NCBI RefSeq assembly: GCF_029873635.1
Contig: NC_080425.1
Location: 44,472,402 to 44,536,401, forward strand
Direction: 5' to 3'
Length of the DNA stretch: 64,000 bases
Source: Malania oleifera
Taxonomy: Eukaryota > Streptophyta > Magnoliopsida > Santalales > Ximeniaceae
Within the stretch, counting starts at the first letter, position 1. Every line of letters begins with the position of its first letter. The translations under genes were made by a program, and so were the position numbers. This document shows positions 1 through 12,347 of the stretch, one piece after another. The notes below the pieces were generated by a model that searched no databases, had not been told where the DNA came from, and saw nothing but the letters and a program-made list of their open reading frames with translations.

Positions 1-124
1 TTAACATGAGAGGGGTATTAGTGTCCATAGATTTAAAATTGAGGGAAGGTTTTTGATATTTTGAAAAACTTAGGTAAGATCCCTTTTTTTTAGCAAACTA
101 TAGGGGAGGTTGTGTCTTTTGCTA
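1..124. mobile_element. Fragment of Mutator-like MITE (right arm)
   Basis: The first 124 bases match the right half of the MITE at 12995-13255. Both have a run of T, then a stretch reading about AAACTATAGGGGAGGT, then GTCTTTTGC at the terminus. The left arm lies outside the window, so only one end is visible and no target duplication can be checked. Confidence 0.55.
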
Positions 125-149
125 CTACCATATCGTTATTACTATTAAC

Positions 150-154
150 CTTAT
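150..154. repeat. Target-site duplication of element A (left)
   Basis: CTTAT directly precedes the left LTR and recurs at 9796-9800 directly after the right LTR. Five bases is the usual duplication length for Ty1/copia integrase. Confidence 0.9.
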
Positions 155-2238
155 TGTGATTTTTTGTGTAATCCCAAGAGGGGAGGGGGTGAATTGGAGA
201 TTTTAAAAATGTATAGACCAAGAATCCTATTTTCAAAATCACAATCAATATGGCACACCCTAGGGTCTTTCTAATCTAACACTAATCCAACAAATATATG
301 GACATATAAATAATTTTAAACAAGTCTAACAGTTCGAGTATTTCCCCAAATACTTGCAGATCAGTATTTAAACACAAATGTAGTAATATCAGCAGCTAAG
401 TGTAAACAACCACAAACAAAAATATAAAGAGAATAGGGAAAGAGTGAGACAGGGTTTAATTAAGGTTCGGCCAATCTTACCTATGTCTCTGCCTCAAGCC
501 AATCAACTTGAGGATTCACTAAATGCTCACTTAACTGGGCAGAGTGACGTCGTTTATAACCTCTCCTTATAGGGCGGAGTCTCCCTAGCTCACTTACCGG
601 GTAGAGCCAAACTTGTTCTCCTTACAGGGTGGAGTCTCCCTGACTCTCCTAACCAAGCTTAAGCCAAATCAGTACACCTTACAGGTTGGTGCCTTCCTCT
701 TCCGATGATACCACACATCAGGAATACAAAGATATTAAAATGAAATTTTTGTTCAAGTAAAGTGCTTTTTCAATAAGCAGATGTGTACAACAATAAAAAG
801 CAATGCACTCTTGTATGATGGGAATTTAAGCTCAATAGAGTTTATATGATATCTCTCAAAAATGTATTTATGAAATAATGTGAGAGATGATGATAAATAT
901 GATCTTTGATTTAAATATATAATATTTACTAAGTGTATTTTAAAGATATTAAAAACTCAAGTAATATCTCCAAAAAATGTTTTTCAACAATAAAGTGTAG
1001 GAGATAATGAAGATTAGCTTTACAAATATATTTTGCTATAAGCACAAAAACAAGCTTTTGAATCTTGCAATGAATGTGCAAAGATTCATGAGCTGTAGAG
1101 AGTTTTCCCAAGAATATTTATTAATCAATAATATGGGAAGAACTCAAGCTAACTCTCAAAAAATTGATTTCAAAGATGAATGAATAAGTGAGAGTATAAG
1201 ATTAAAAATGAAATTTATAATCCTCGCAAGAATGAGTAATCAACCAATCTTGAAGTTGCAATGACTTTACAAATGAAGAAGATGAACTTAATGCTCTCTT
1301 TCTAAGATGATTTTGTAAGGGAATATGAGAAAGAGTATGACTGTAAGCTTGTATATATGAAAGTAAAAGAGATAATAGCACAAAATATTTTTAGAAAATT
1401 TCTAAGCTAATCAAAATTATTAATCATGCTTTGGAGTGGGGTATATATAGAGCACCCAAGAATTTTGCCGTTAGGGATACACTCATCATTTTAGAAAAGT
1501 TTAATTAAAAGATTAATGATGTTTAGCACTGAAAAATATGGCCAGCCCGAGAGGTCCAGTTAACTGGGGAATGCGCTGGTCGACTGGCCTAAGGCAAAAT
1601 TTTTTTTGAGGGGTTCAGTCGACAGTGCAAGAATTCGGTTGGCTGGCCATAAGCGATTTGCAAAACACCGAGAGACAATCGACTAGGGCTCAAGTCCGGT
1701 CTATCGGATCAAGAGGTCGGTCGGCTAGCCATTTTAAGAGAAAAGATGGTCAGTCGGTCGAGGCTTCTTAAATAATCCAAATATAAGGGGTCGGTCGACT
1801 GTTGTGAATATAACTCTAAAGGGCCGGTCGACCGAGGTCAGTCAAGACCTAAGATTTAGCCCTGTTTTGACCTTAGAACTTATCAACCCTATGTGTATGA
1901 ATTTGAAAATATGAGTAAAGGATTTTCAATGCAAATTTAGGTTTCCTAAGGTCAGTCTATGGTCTTGTTTCTGAGCTATCAATCCCATCATGCATGATAT
2001 GCATTATTACAAACCAATGCCTAAATACAATTTACAATTTAAATGAAAAATGTCTTCATTCTTTAGCTCTAGCTCTTCACATAGCCATTATGTGGTGTGA
2101 GCTTTAAGTTCCTTATGGCTTTCATTGTATCTCAACTCTACGTGCCTTCTAAAAGAATATCTATTCAATTACTAGATATACAAGTGAGATACTTTGGTTT
2201 TTCATGATCAAAACTGGATAGGACTCATAAAGTCAATA
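155..2238 (-). repeat. Element A 3' LTR (left)
   Basis: This 2084-bp direct repeat matches 7745-9795. In element sense it holds a palindrome-rich block (1850 down to 1540, for example CGGTCGACCG at 1825-1834), then a TATA box (TATATATAG complement at 1442-1450). Farther downstream come about three degenerate tandem units of roughly 70 bp (around 710-530), a hairpin (CCTCAAG/CTTGAGG, 492-513) and the terminal GGGATTACAC block. The inner end reads AATA where the other LTR has AACA, so the terminal dinucleotide has mutated. Confidence 0.93.
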
Positions 2239-2975
2239 ATCACCCCCTTTTTGATGATGACAAATACAAGAGCAAAAATGGGTACAACCTTAAAAAGGCT
2301 CTTCCTGAGAATATGTATAATTTAAAATTTACCAATAAAGTTCAAGCATATCTAGGAAAGAAGACATTTACAAACCAATATGCATTTAAGTTTGTCATTT
2401 AAGCTCAAATACCAAGTGTAGAGAAAAAAAAAAAAAAGATATATGAGAGAATAAAAATTATGCTCAATTAAGTCTCTTCTAAAGTTTTACCCAGTTTTGC
2501 GAGAGATATTTCTCCCCCTTTTGGCATCAGCAAAAAGGGCTAAGGTGAAGATATGTGCATTTTAAATTAACTTGAAGTAGAGAAACATTGTTGTTTTGAA
2601 AAAGATTTTTCATTTTAAGCACATAACAGTAGACTAATCAACATTCAATACCTTGGTTAATTATTAGCATGCATACATAAGTTTTGCAACAACCTTGCAA
2701 TTGGCTTTCCATACAAGTATGAAAACAATTTAGGTCCAAGGCAATAAAATACATCAAATATCCATAAAAAGGTTTAAACACACAATTCATTATGGATAGT
2801 AATTGCATTCCTCACAAGACATAAAGTAAAATGTGAGAAAGCTAAGTTTTCAGAGCCATAGTATTTTAAGAGTTAAGTTGGTCCCCCTTAGTTTATGCAC
2901 TTCATCATATCTTTAGGCAACTTCCTGAGTGTGCATCAAGCCTAATTCACATCTAATTTGTATGAATCTGTCCTC
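2239..2975 (-). other. Element A 3' non-coding region with several polypurine tracts
   Basis: This stretch between the end of pol and the 3' LTR has no reading frame of note. Polypyrimidine runs on the plus strand, which are polypurine on the element strand, occur next to the LTR (2242-2254), at about 2509-2520 (TCTCCCCCTTTTGGC) and at about 2881-2888. The first is the presumed plus-strand primer. Duplicated internal tracts are a known Sirevirus feature. A poly(A) run occupies about 2425-2438. Confidence 0.7.
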
Positions 2976-5900
2976 CTAAAGAGGTCTCGTGAATATAACG
3001 GCCCATTGCTCATCAATGCACACAAACTCAAGTGCCACATCCCCCTTTTGCACATGGTTATGAATAAAATGATGTCTTATTTCTATTTGCATAGTTCGTG
3101 AGTGTGATATGGGGTTCTTTGAGATATTAGTTGCACTAGTGTAATTACATTTTATAGGAACTGTGTCATAGTGCAATCCATAGTCCATGAGTTGTTGCTT
3201 CATATAAAGCGTTTGACCACAACAACTCCTAACCGCCATGTATTCAGCCTTAGATGTGGACAGTGCAACTGAGTTCTATTTCTTGGAAAACCAAGAAACC
3301 AGGAATTGTCCTAAGTAATGACAAGTGCTGCTTGTGCTCTTTCGATCTACTTTACTATCGACAAAGTCAGCATCAGAAAAACTAACAATCTCAAAAGAGG
3401 TATGCTTAAGATACCATAATTCTAATTCAGTAGTTCTAATAAGGTATCTAAGTATCCTCTTAATTGTTGACAAGTGCGACTCTTTAAGTGCAACCTGAAA
3501 TCTCGCACATATGCATACGCTAAACATAATATCAAGCTTACTCGTGGTTAGGTACAACAGGCTACCAATCATGCTATGGTAAAGCTTTATATTTATTGGT
3601 ATATCTTACTCATCTTTGTTTAATTTTGTGGAGAGCTCATAGGTGTTCCTAAGATTTTACTATCTTCCATATTAAATTTCTTGAGTGAGTTTGACATATT
3701 TTGATTGGCATATAAATGTTCCATGTTTGGCCTGTTTTATATGAAGTCCTTGGAAGAAATTAAGTTCACCCATCATGCTCATTTCGAACTCATTTTGCAT
3801 GCATTTGGAAAACTCATTACACAACTTATCATTTGTAGTTCCAAATATGATGTCATCAACATATATTTGTACAAGGAGCATATGATCATTTTTAGCCTTT
3901 AAAAAGAGTGTTGTGTCTATCTTGCCTCTAGTAAACCCATTATCTAGTAGAAAACTACTAAACCTCTCATACCAAGCTATAGAAGCTTGCTTCAATCCAT
4001 ACAAGGCTTTCATTAATAGATAAACATGATTAAGGAATTTGTGGTTTTCGAATCCTAAAGGTTGTTCTACATATACCTCCTTATTGACGTAGCCATTTAG
4101 AAATGCGCTTTTAACATCCATTTGATATAACTTGAAGCTCTTAAAAGAATCATATGCTAACAACATTCGAATGACTTACACCTTATTCACAAGAGCATAT
4201 GTTTCCTCAAAATCTATACCTTCCTCCTGGTTATATCCTTGGGCTACTAGTTTGGCTTTGTTTCTTATTACTATTCCATTTTCATCCTTCTTGTTCCTAT
4301 AGACCTATTTAGTTCCAATAATAGCATGATCATCAGGTCTAGGAGCCAAGGTTCATACTTTGTTCCTCTCAAATTGATTAAACTCTTCCTGCATGGACAA
4401 TACCCATGATTTATCCTTAATGGCCTCATTGACATTCTTAGGCTCCTCCTGAGACAATAATGCAAAGTGGCTATACAAGTTTCTAAGGGATGATCGGGTA
4501 GCTACACCTCGAGATGGTTCACCTATGATTTGATCTTTGGGGTGACTCCTCACAAATTTCCATTCTCTGGGTAGTTCATGTACCTCACTCTCTACTTGAT
4601 TACCCTCAACAGATGTTTCTTTAATTTCTATGCTCCCATTTTTATTATTTTCAATGGATTAATTTTCTAAACCTTTCCAAATCTCAAGATCATCTTCATC
4701 AATTTTCTTAGAAAAGGGATTTGAATCATCAAATACTACATGGATGGACTCTATAATAGTCAATGTTCTTTTGTTAAACACCTTGTAGGCTTTGCTATCT
4801 AAGGAATAACCTTGAAATATTCCCACATTGGATTTTGCATCAAATTTCCCTAAGTTATCTTTATCTCTAAGCACATAGCATTTACAGCCAAAGACATGAA
4901 AATAAAAAATATTTGGTCTATGACCATTTCATAATTCATAGGGGGTTTCGTTGAGAGTAAGCTTGATCAAAACTATGTTCATTACATTACAAGCAATGCT
5001 AACTACTTCAGCTCAGAAATATTTGGGTAAGTTGTGTTCATTAAGCATTGTTCTACCTATTTCCTGTAAAGACCTATTCTTTCTCTCAACTACACCATTC
5101 TATTGTGGGGTCCTAGATGTAGAGATATTATGAGATATACCATGTGAATCACAAAATTCCTCCATATCCTTATTTTTAAATTCTCTACCCTTATCACTTC
5201 GGATATGTGTTATTTTATAACATTTTTCGTTTTGAATTTTCCTACAAAGTTTGGTAAATTTTTCACATGTTTCATCTTTATGTGTAAGAAATTATACCCA
5301 TGTGAATCTAGAATAATCATCAACAATTACAAAGGCGTATGATTTACCTTCTAGACACAAAATTTGACTAGGACTAAATAAATCTAGGTGTACAATTTGA
5401 AGTGGCCTATTAGTCGAGATGATTTTCTTTTTCTTAAAACTAGACTTAGTTTGCTTACCCAATTGACATGCATCACAATTTTTATCTTTGACAAATTGTG
5501 TCTTTGGCAAGCCTTGGACTAATTCACTTTTGACTAGATTTGACAATAAATCCATGCTAGCATTTCCTAATCTCCTATACCAAAGCCAACTAGCCTCATT
5601 TATAGCTGAAAAGCATTTCACATGTTGAGAGGCTAAGTTATCAAAAGTACTAGTATAGACGTTTTCATTTCGTTCAATTGAAAACAATATTTTGTTCTCA
5701 GATATGTTCTCTATAGTGCATTTATCATGTTTATAAGACACCTTATAACCTCTATCACATAACTGTCTTATGCTCAACAGATTATGCATTAAACCATCAA
5801 CTGGTAAAACATTATGTATTACTAGAGAGGGTTCCTCACTGAATTTACCTATCCCAATGATTTTGCTTTTTGCATTGTCCTCGAAAGTCATGAATCCTCC

Positions 5901-6060
5901 ATCATTTGGTGTGATGGATGTGAACTTGGCCTTATCGCTTGTTATGTGTCTTGAGCATCCGCTATCCATGTACCATTTATCTTTAGAGGAGGACGACCTC
6001 AAGCACACCTGCAATAAGCATTCAAGTAACTACTGTTGGTACCCAAATTCTCTTGGGTCC
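2976..6060 (-). pseudogene. pol: Element A pol: protease, integrase, reverse transcriptase, RNase H (broken)
   Basis: The domains can be followed in order on the minus strand. The protease is near 5950, with the active-site DSG kept (WYMDSGCSRHIT). The GAG-pre-integrase zinc region (CDACQLGKQ) lies at 5620-5450. The integrase core runs from about 5400 to 4920, and its DDE residues are visible as HLDLFSP, RSDKG and VVERKN. An SH3-like domain follows at 4874-4660. Reverse transcriptase (4550-3670) has YVDDIIFG. RNase H (3572-2976) ends in IFTRPL, where copia elements usually have IFTKPL. Stops interrupt the integrase at places where relatives carry Gln or Trp, and there are frame changes between blocks. 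All catalytic residues I could see remain, so decay is mainly nonsense and frameshift. This copy is not functional. Confidence 0.9.
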
Positions 6061-7690
6061 ATTAGGGTTAGTGCCTAAATCTTCCTTTACTCTTTAGACC
6101 TTCTTAATTTTAACATCCTTGTTCTTAAATGGACAGTGAAATTTTATATGGCCTTTCCTTTTACATTTAAAACAAGTGGCATGCCTATAGGAGTCTTTAG
6201 ATGGAATAAATGATTTTGATTCTTTTACAAAATATCTCATATAAAGATTTTTCTGCCTCCTATTTTCTTTTCCATTAAATTCAAGGCCTTCTTTGTCAAG
6301 AGATTTTCTTTGGGCCCCAAGGAGTTTTTCAAAACTGTTTTGGTCCTTCGTGAATTTATAAATTACTTTGGAGCTATCCTCCAATTTTAAATCAAGACTA
6401 GAAATTTTCAAATCTTTTTCTTTCATTAAAAAGGAACAAGACTTCTTTTCTTTTTCAAATGCATTTGAAAAATCTTTATACATCATTTTTCCTAGTCATT
6501 TTATCAAGCAATTTATGAACACGAATATACTCAAGTTGCAGTTCTTTATATGTAGGCATGCTATCAATATCAGAATAATCACTAGAATAATAAGACGATA
6601 AAGAGTAAGATGAATATACCTCATGATCACCGTGTGCCATCAAACACAAGTTTGTGACTTTAGTGTCGCTGGACACGGTGTTTGAACCACTAGTACTATG
6701 TCTATTTCAAGATGTGCTGACTTTCATTGCCCTCTTCTTCTTTTTTGAGTTTTTCTTTAGTAGTGGACATTGTCGTCTAATATGTCTGGCTTCATTACAA
6801 TTGTAACATGTGAGAGGAACTAATTTCTGCTTTCTTTTGTTCGACTCTCCCTTTTTAGATTTTGAGCTCCTGAACTTTCTAGATGATCTGCCATTCTTCT
6901 TGAAGAACTTGTTGGACTTCTTTGTTAGTAGTGCGATATCTTCATTAAGCTCTTGATCACTACCTTCACTGGAGCTGCTAGTGAATGCTCATAAAGTTGT
7001 CTCTTTCTTTGCTTTGTACTTCTCTCCCATCCTATCATTTATTACCATTTCGTACGTGATGAGCGATCCTATAAGCTCGTCCAACATCATTGCCTTTAAG
7101 TTCCTTCCTTCAGTTATGGTAGTAGCTTTTGCTTCCTAGACAGGTGACAGACCCCTAAGAACTTTCCTGATCATTTCATACATGGGGTAAGTCTTACCAA
7201 GAGCATGCAATGAGTTAGTGATATATGTGAATTGAGTGTGCATGCTTTGTATGGATTCACTGGAGGTTATCCTAAATGCCTCAAATTCACTAGTTAACAT
7301 GTCAATGCGACTATCCTTTACATCTCTAGTGCCCTCATATGTAACCTCTAGTTTTTCCCATATTTCCTTAGTTGTTTGACATGCCATGACTATATTAAGC
7401 TTATTAACATCTAAAGCATAGTATAAGGCATTCATGGCAGTGATATTAACCCAAACTCCTTTCATGTCATCATCAATAAATTCATCCTCAGTCTTAGGTT
7501 CACTCTTTCCTTCTACAATTTTGATAGGGATAAAATCTTCCTTGGAGACAACCCTCCACACCTTCCAATCAAGATTTTGAATAAAAATGTGCATCCTTTG
7601 TTTTCAGAAGGTGTAATTAACACCAATGAAAATTAGAGGACGTGTGGACGATTGTCCCTCACCAAAAGCGGTTACACCAACATGAGCCAT
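6061..7690 (-). pseudogene. gag: Element A gag: UBN2 domain and two zinc knuckles (broken)
   Basis: Translation would start at 7690 with MAHVGVTAFGEGQSS, the same opening seen in elements C and E. A TGA where relatives have Trp interrupts the frame within about 30 codons. The UBN2 capsid-like domain covers 7594-7136 (IWEKLEVTYEGTRDVKDS). Next come a first zinc knuckle near 6800, an acidic Ser/Tyr/Asp-rich stretch (6676-6480), a Lys-rich coiled-coil-like segment and a second zinc knuckle, CFKCKRKGHIKFHC, near 6170. A short region reading about GPKRIWVP ends gag just before protease. Gag packages the element RNA in virus-like particles. At least two frame changes and one nonsense codon make this copy dead. 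Confidence 0.85.
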
Positions 7691-7730
7691 TACGATCTTT
7701 TACAAAAATGGTTAATTCTAATGCAATGAG

Positions 7731-7742
7731 GCTTTGATACCA
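7731..7742 (-). promoter_or_regulatory. Element A primer-binding site (tRNA-iMet)
   Basis: On the minus strand, two bases after the 5' LTR, the sequence is TGGTATCAAAGC. It differs by one base from the usual complement of initiator tRNA-Met (TGGTATCAGAGC). Minus-strand DNA synthesis would start here. Confidence 0.85.
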
Positions 7743-7744
7743 AA

Positions 7745-9795
7745 TGTGATTTTTGGTGTAATCCCAAGAGGGGGGAGGGGGTGAAATGGAGATTTTAAAA
7801 ATTTCTTGGTCAAGAGTCCTATTTTTAAAATCACAATCATTATGGCACAATCAAGGGTCTTTCTAATCTAACACTAATCCAACAGATATATGGAAGTCCA
7901 ATAATTTTAAACAAGTCTAACAGTTCCACTATTTCCCCAAAAACTTGTAGATTAGTATTTAAACACAAATGCAGTAATATAAGCAAGTAAGTGTAAACAG
8001 CCCCACAAAAATATATAAAGAGAATAGGGAAAGAGTGACATAGGGTTTTATCGAGGTTCGACCAATCCGGCCTACATCCTTGCCTCAAGCTAACCCGCTT
8101 GAGGATTCACTAAATGCTCACTTAACCGAGCGGAGTGACTCCATCTACAACCTCTCCTTATAGGGCGGAGTCTCCCTGGCTCACTTACTGGGCGAAGCCA
8201 AATCGGTTCTCCTTATAGGGCAGAGTCTACTTAGCTCACCTAACCGGGCTTGAGCCAAACCGGTACACCTTATTGGTTGGTGCCTACTTCCTTCGACGAT
8301 ACCACACATCGGGAATACAAAGATATTAAAATGAAATTTTTGTACAGGTAAAGTGCTTCTTCAATAAGTAGATATGTACAACAGTCAGAGCAATGCACTC
8401 TTGTATGATGGGAGTTTAAGCTCAATAGAGTTTATATGATATCTCTAAAAAATGTATTTATGAAATAATGTGAGAGATGATGGTAAATATGATATTTTAT
8501 TTAAATATATAATATTTACTAAGTGTATTTAAAAGATCTTAAAAACTCAAGTAATATCTCCAAAACATGTTTTTCAACAATAAAGTGTAAGAGATAATGA
8601 AGATTAGCTTTACAAATATATTTTTCTATAAGCACAAAAAAAAAAAAAAAAGCTTTTTAATTTTGCAATGAATGTGCAAAGATTCACAAGCTGTAGAGAG
8701 TTTTCCCAAGAATATTTATCAATCAAATAATATGGTAAGAACTCAAGCTAACTCTCAAAAAAATTGATTTCAAAGATGAATGAATAAGTGAGAGTATAAG
8801 CTTAAAATGAAATATATAATCCTCCTAAGAATAAGTAATCAATCAATTTTCAAGTTACAATGACTTTGCAAATGAAGAAGATGAACTTAATGCTCTCTTT
8901 CTAGGATGATTTTACAAGGGAATATGAGAAAGAGTATGAATGTAAGCTTGTATATATGAGATTATATGAGATAATAGCACAAAATATTTTAAAAAATTTT
9001 CTAAGCTAATCAAAATTATTAATCATGCTTTGGAGTGTGGTATATATAGAGCACCCAAGAATTTTGACCGTTAGGGATACACTCATCATTTTAGAAAAGT
9101 TTAATCAAAAGATTAATGACGTTTAGCACTAAAAAATCTGGCCAACCCAAGAGGTCTGGTCGGTTGGGGAATGGTTGACTGACCTAAGGTAAAATTTGAA
9201 TTTTTCCGAGGGGTTCGGTCGACTATTTGAGATGATGGTTGCCTGGCCATAGGTGATATGCAAAACACTGAGAGATGGTCGGCTAAAATTTTAAGAGAAA
9301 AGATGGTCGGTCGACCGAGGTTTCCTAAACATGCCAAATATAAGGGGTCGGTCGACTGTGGTGAATATAACTCTAAACGGCCGATCGACCGAAGTCAGTC
9401 AAGAGCTAAGATTTAGCCCTGTTTTAACCTTGGAACTTATCAACCCTATGTGTATGAATTTTCAAATATGAGTAAAGGGTTTTCCATGCAAATTTAGGTT
9501 TGCTAAGGTCAGTCTATGGTCATGTGTTTGAGCTTTCAATCCGATCATGCATGATATGCATTATTACATACCAATACTTAAATGCAATTTACAATTTAAA
9601 TGAAAAATGTCTTCATTATTTGCTCTTGCTCTTCACATAGCCATCATGTGGTGTGAGCTTTGAGTTCCTTATGACTTTCATTCTACCTCGACTCTACGTG
9701 CCTTCTAAAAGAATATCTGTTCAATCACGAGATACACAAGTGATATACTTTGGACTTGTCATGATCAAAATGGGATAGGACTTATAAAGTCAACA
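7745..9795 (-). repeat. Element A 5' LTR (right)
   Basis: This 2051-bp direct repeat of 155-2238 is the transcribing LTR of the element. In element sense the palindromic block runs from about 9400 to 9140, the TATA box is near 9041-9049, and the hairpin CCTCAAGC/GCTTGAGG is at 8083-8104. The two LTRs differ by many substitutions and small indels (for example a longer A run near 8637), so the insertion is not recent. Confidence 0.93.
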
Positions 9796-9800
9796 CTTAT
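9796..9800. repeat. Target-site duplication of element A (right)
   Basis: CTTAT directly follows the right LTR and matches 150-154 exactly. Confidence 0.9.
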
Positions 9801-10074
9801 TATTACTTTGATTATTTTGATAATATATTAGGTCTTATTTTATTTAATTTATTTCTCCATTTATTAAAAAAATATTTAAAACATCTAAACATTCCATAAA
9901 AATAAAAAAATGAAAATAAATAAAAATAAAAATAAAAGTACAATGCTTATGACTTCTTTTTAATATTGTGACTTCCTTTCGGTGTTTGTTAGGTATTTTC
10001 CTTGCATTCCCTTCTTTAACTTTGCCCTTTCCCATCAAGTGGCCAAAGATGTTGCCTAACTTAGATAACTATAT
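9801..10074. other. AT-rich spacer, nothing recognised
   Basis: Low-complexity A/T-rich sequence with runs such as AAATAAAAATAAAAATAAAA. No gene or element signature was seen on either strand. Confidence 0.5.
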
Positions 10075-10730
10075 TTGATTTCCAAAATCATGAATTTTCT
10101 TCTATTCTCAAAAATTCTAAATTCAAAAATTTCAAGTCATTTCTCAAATTTCCTTTTTGAAACCCAATTCAAATCTCATTCCAAATCATTTATTGAATTT
10201 CTTTATATTTTAAATTTCAAAATTCATATTTACAAAACTATATTTGCTTTCTCTCTTAGGATTCTGAGACCATGTTTTAGTCCATTTTCAATATTTATTT
10301 TTTTTCCAAAGTCAAAAGATTTCAAAATATTATAGACCTTTACATCTCAGACCACATTAACATTGATGTTCGATTTGGTCTGATCAAAGGAAAATAAAAC
10401 ATTTCTAATTTTTTTAATGATTTTCATTTTAAGCCTTTGGGCTAACAAGGAAGGCCTCATGGGCTACCCGTTCTATCCCGAAATCACACCATAATAGGTA
10501 CTCGGCTTGAGTGCACAAGGGGATATTCCATCCCTCCATTTTTTTTTTATTTCCTTTCCAATTTATCGTCTTAGGACAAACATTCAATCAATGATGGCAA
10601 CTGTCCTTAGAATGAATGTCGTAAGGTGCCTTACACTTTACTTACGCATAATCGGATTCTTGAACCCATAACTTGTTTTGTAGATCATTAAGGTTTCCCT
10701 TGTTTTACCCTTTCCCCAAATTGATAAGGT
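10075..10730 (+). mobile_element. Possible Tat/Ogre-like gypsy LTR remnant
   Basis: A long tract of AAATTTCAAAATTC-like sequence is followed by text about a notice-like segment (CACACCATAATAGGTACTCGG) and then GGTGCCTTACACTTTACTTACGCATAATCGG with TTGAACCC. I recall the same order of segments in the LTR and leader of Tat/Ogre gypsy elements, where GGTGCYTAACACCTTCC and ACGCRTAACCG are common. No boundaries, coding region or target duplication are visible, so this is only a similarity by memory. Confidence 0.35.
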
Positions 10731-10849
10731 CGCGAATCTGCTTTATCACGTTGTTATTTTTCCATTCCATCCTCACCATGTTGTACAGTGAATGAAATCT
10801 AGTGTTGACACTTAAGAATGTAGCCATAATGGCAACAAGTTCCTTGCCA

Positions 10850-11400
10850 TCTTCTTTAGTAAAATTATCCTTTTGTGATGCTTCTTCTACTTTAAGTGTA
10901 ATATTCTTTTTAACCTACATAGAAGAAGTGCCAGTGACATTCATTTTCATTTCATGAGTAATTAATGATCAAATTAGCTCATCAATCAATGGTATATTTA
11001 GATTTTTTGATTAGAAATATTCATATTTTCTTTACCATTTCAATAGTTTGAAAGATCTTACCAAGTCTTTTCATGGGATTGATTATATTTGTAAATCTAT
11101 TATACATATTTGTGAGAGACTAATCTTCTTACATTCAAAAGATCTCATCAATTATTTGTAGATTTACATTTGATTCTTTAACTTGATTAGTTCTTTTATG
11201 CAATACATAAAGTCTTTCACAAATTTTCTAAGTTGAGTCAAAACTAAAGACTTCGATACATTCATCAAAAGTTAAAAGCATAGTATATACATTTATAGAT
11301 TCAATATTCAATTGAATTTGTCTTTCAATAACATCTATCCAATCTTCTTTTTCCTTTTGAAGCTGACTTACTATCAATAATTTTGCTTGGAGTTATTAGT
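10850..11400 (-). pseudogene. Decayed Sirevirus-type gag (UBN2) remnant
   Basis: Read on the minus strand from about 11390, fragments in changing frames spell the UBN2 gag pattern. They include QIQLNIESINVYTM, then KICERLYVLHKRTNQVKES, and NRFTNIINPMKRLGK with an IEMVKKI-like end. The same blocks appear in element A as NITAMNALYYALD, EIWEKLEVTYEGTRDVKDS and THALGKTYP-like text. Stop codons and frameshifts are frequent, far more than in elements A or E, so this is an older insertion. A Lys/Glu-rich frame continues toward about 10730. No protease or pol follows, and no LTR could be paired with it. Confidence 0.6.
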
Positions 11401-11951
11401 ACTTCCAAAATACTTCTCCAAACACCAACATCAAGAAATTGAAGAGCATTTTCAATGGATTTTGAAACAAGGGACCATATCTTCTTCCACTACCAATGTT
11501 TTAGGGAAATGTACTTGATTATGCTCTTAAAATTTTACATCACTAGAGCATCTCAATGCTAAGAGTACAACCTTAAACAGACTACTTCTCTTGGTTCCTC
11601 TTCTCGCAATGACCTTTATAGATTCATTTGGACTTCTTCCATCTACCATGCTTGGAAAGGAAAGAACTTACTTATTTAAAGGAAGACATAAACATTGATA
11701 AAGTCATTAATTAAATCATTTTTTCGTGTTAAAAGTAGATGTTAAGGTCTTAAAGGTTTTGATTTTTTTGTTTGTATGTTGATTTTAGCTCCTAGTCTTG
11801 TTTAGTTGCTTCTTAGGCTCTATTGGTTTAGCCTTTAGCCTTTTTGCAATATCACTTCTAAAAAGAAACATCAAGGGATTGATAATCGTTTTTCATGTGT
11901 GCTTTCTAATAGTTATTTTTAAATCCATTAAGTAGGGGAGGCGAGTTAATG
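11401..11951. other. Unassigned spacer ending in a polypurine tract
   Basis: Nothing coding is recognised. The right end reads AAGTAGGGGAGGCGAGTTAA immediately before an LTR-like start at 11952. This looks like the 3' non-coding end and polypurine tract of a plus-strand Sirevirus. Confidence 0.4.
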
Positions 11952-12345
11952 ATGTTAGCCCCAAAGCTTTATGACCTAATTTTGATGATAAAAAAATACT
12001 TCCGATCTAGCTACTTTGAGTTTAAGTGTGACAAACAAGTTTTAAATGAATTCAAGCTTGAAGGATATGATTAATGACTCAGAAATGGGCAAATCTTGAA
12101 GAACATTCAAGACTTGTCCATATTAGATTTGATTGTATTTTTAAGTTTGATTGTATGTTTGAGTTGTATTGCATGTAACCTATAAAGAAATTGAATGATC
12201 ATGACAAAAATTAACTAAAATAGGAAAAATGTGAACTTAAGAGATTGTTCTAGGCTACACAACTTGGGGCGGTTGACCGACCTCTAGGGCTTGGTCAACC
12301 AGCCTAAGAGCTGTAGCAGTGGGAGGTCAATCGGCCCAAGCAAGA
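11952..12345 (+). mobile_element. Sirevirus LTR fragment (5' part, plus strand)
   Basis: The sequence starts TGTTAGCCCCAAAGC and continues with TTATGACCTAATTTTGATGAT, like the opening of the other Sirevirus LTRs here (TGTTGACC then TTTTGATTATGAC). It follows a polypurine tract. Palindrome-like motifs (GGTTGACCGACC, TTGGTCAACC, GGTCAATCGG) occupy about 12270-12335. It stops abruptly where copia RNase H coding sequence begins at about 12348. Confidence 0.55.
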
Positions 12346-12347
12346 AG

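Larger units (their letters stand above)
155..9795 (-). mobile_element. Complete Sirevirus-type Ty1/copia retrotransposon A (decayed)
   Basis: This is a minus-strand element of about 9.6 kb. Two 2-kb LTRs bracket a gag-pol region in the copia order gag, protease, integrase, reverse transcriptase, RNase H. In element sense the LTR starts TGTTGACTTTATAAGTCC and ends ACACCAAAAATCACA. The bases CTTAT flank both outer ends. A primer site for initiator tRNA-Met sits next to the right (5') LTR, and several polypurine tracts precede the left (3') LTR. Long LTRs, UBN2-type gag with zinc knuckles and multiple polypurine tracts are Sirevirus traits. All reading frames are broken, so the copy cannot encode its own proteins. 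Confidence 0.95.

Noticed and set aside
1540-1850. CRISPR-like regular repeats
   Set aside because: The palindromic motifs are irregularly spaced, vary in sequence, and lie in a plant LTR promoter.
5770-6078. 102-codon plus-strand frame opposite element A protease
   Set aside because: Antisense shadow of pol; the minus strand carries the clear protease motif.
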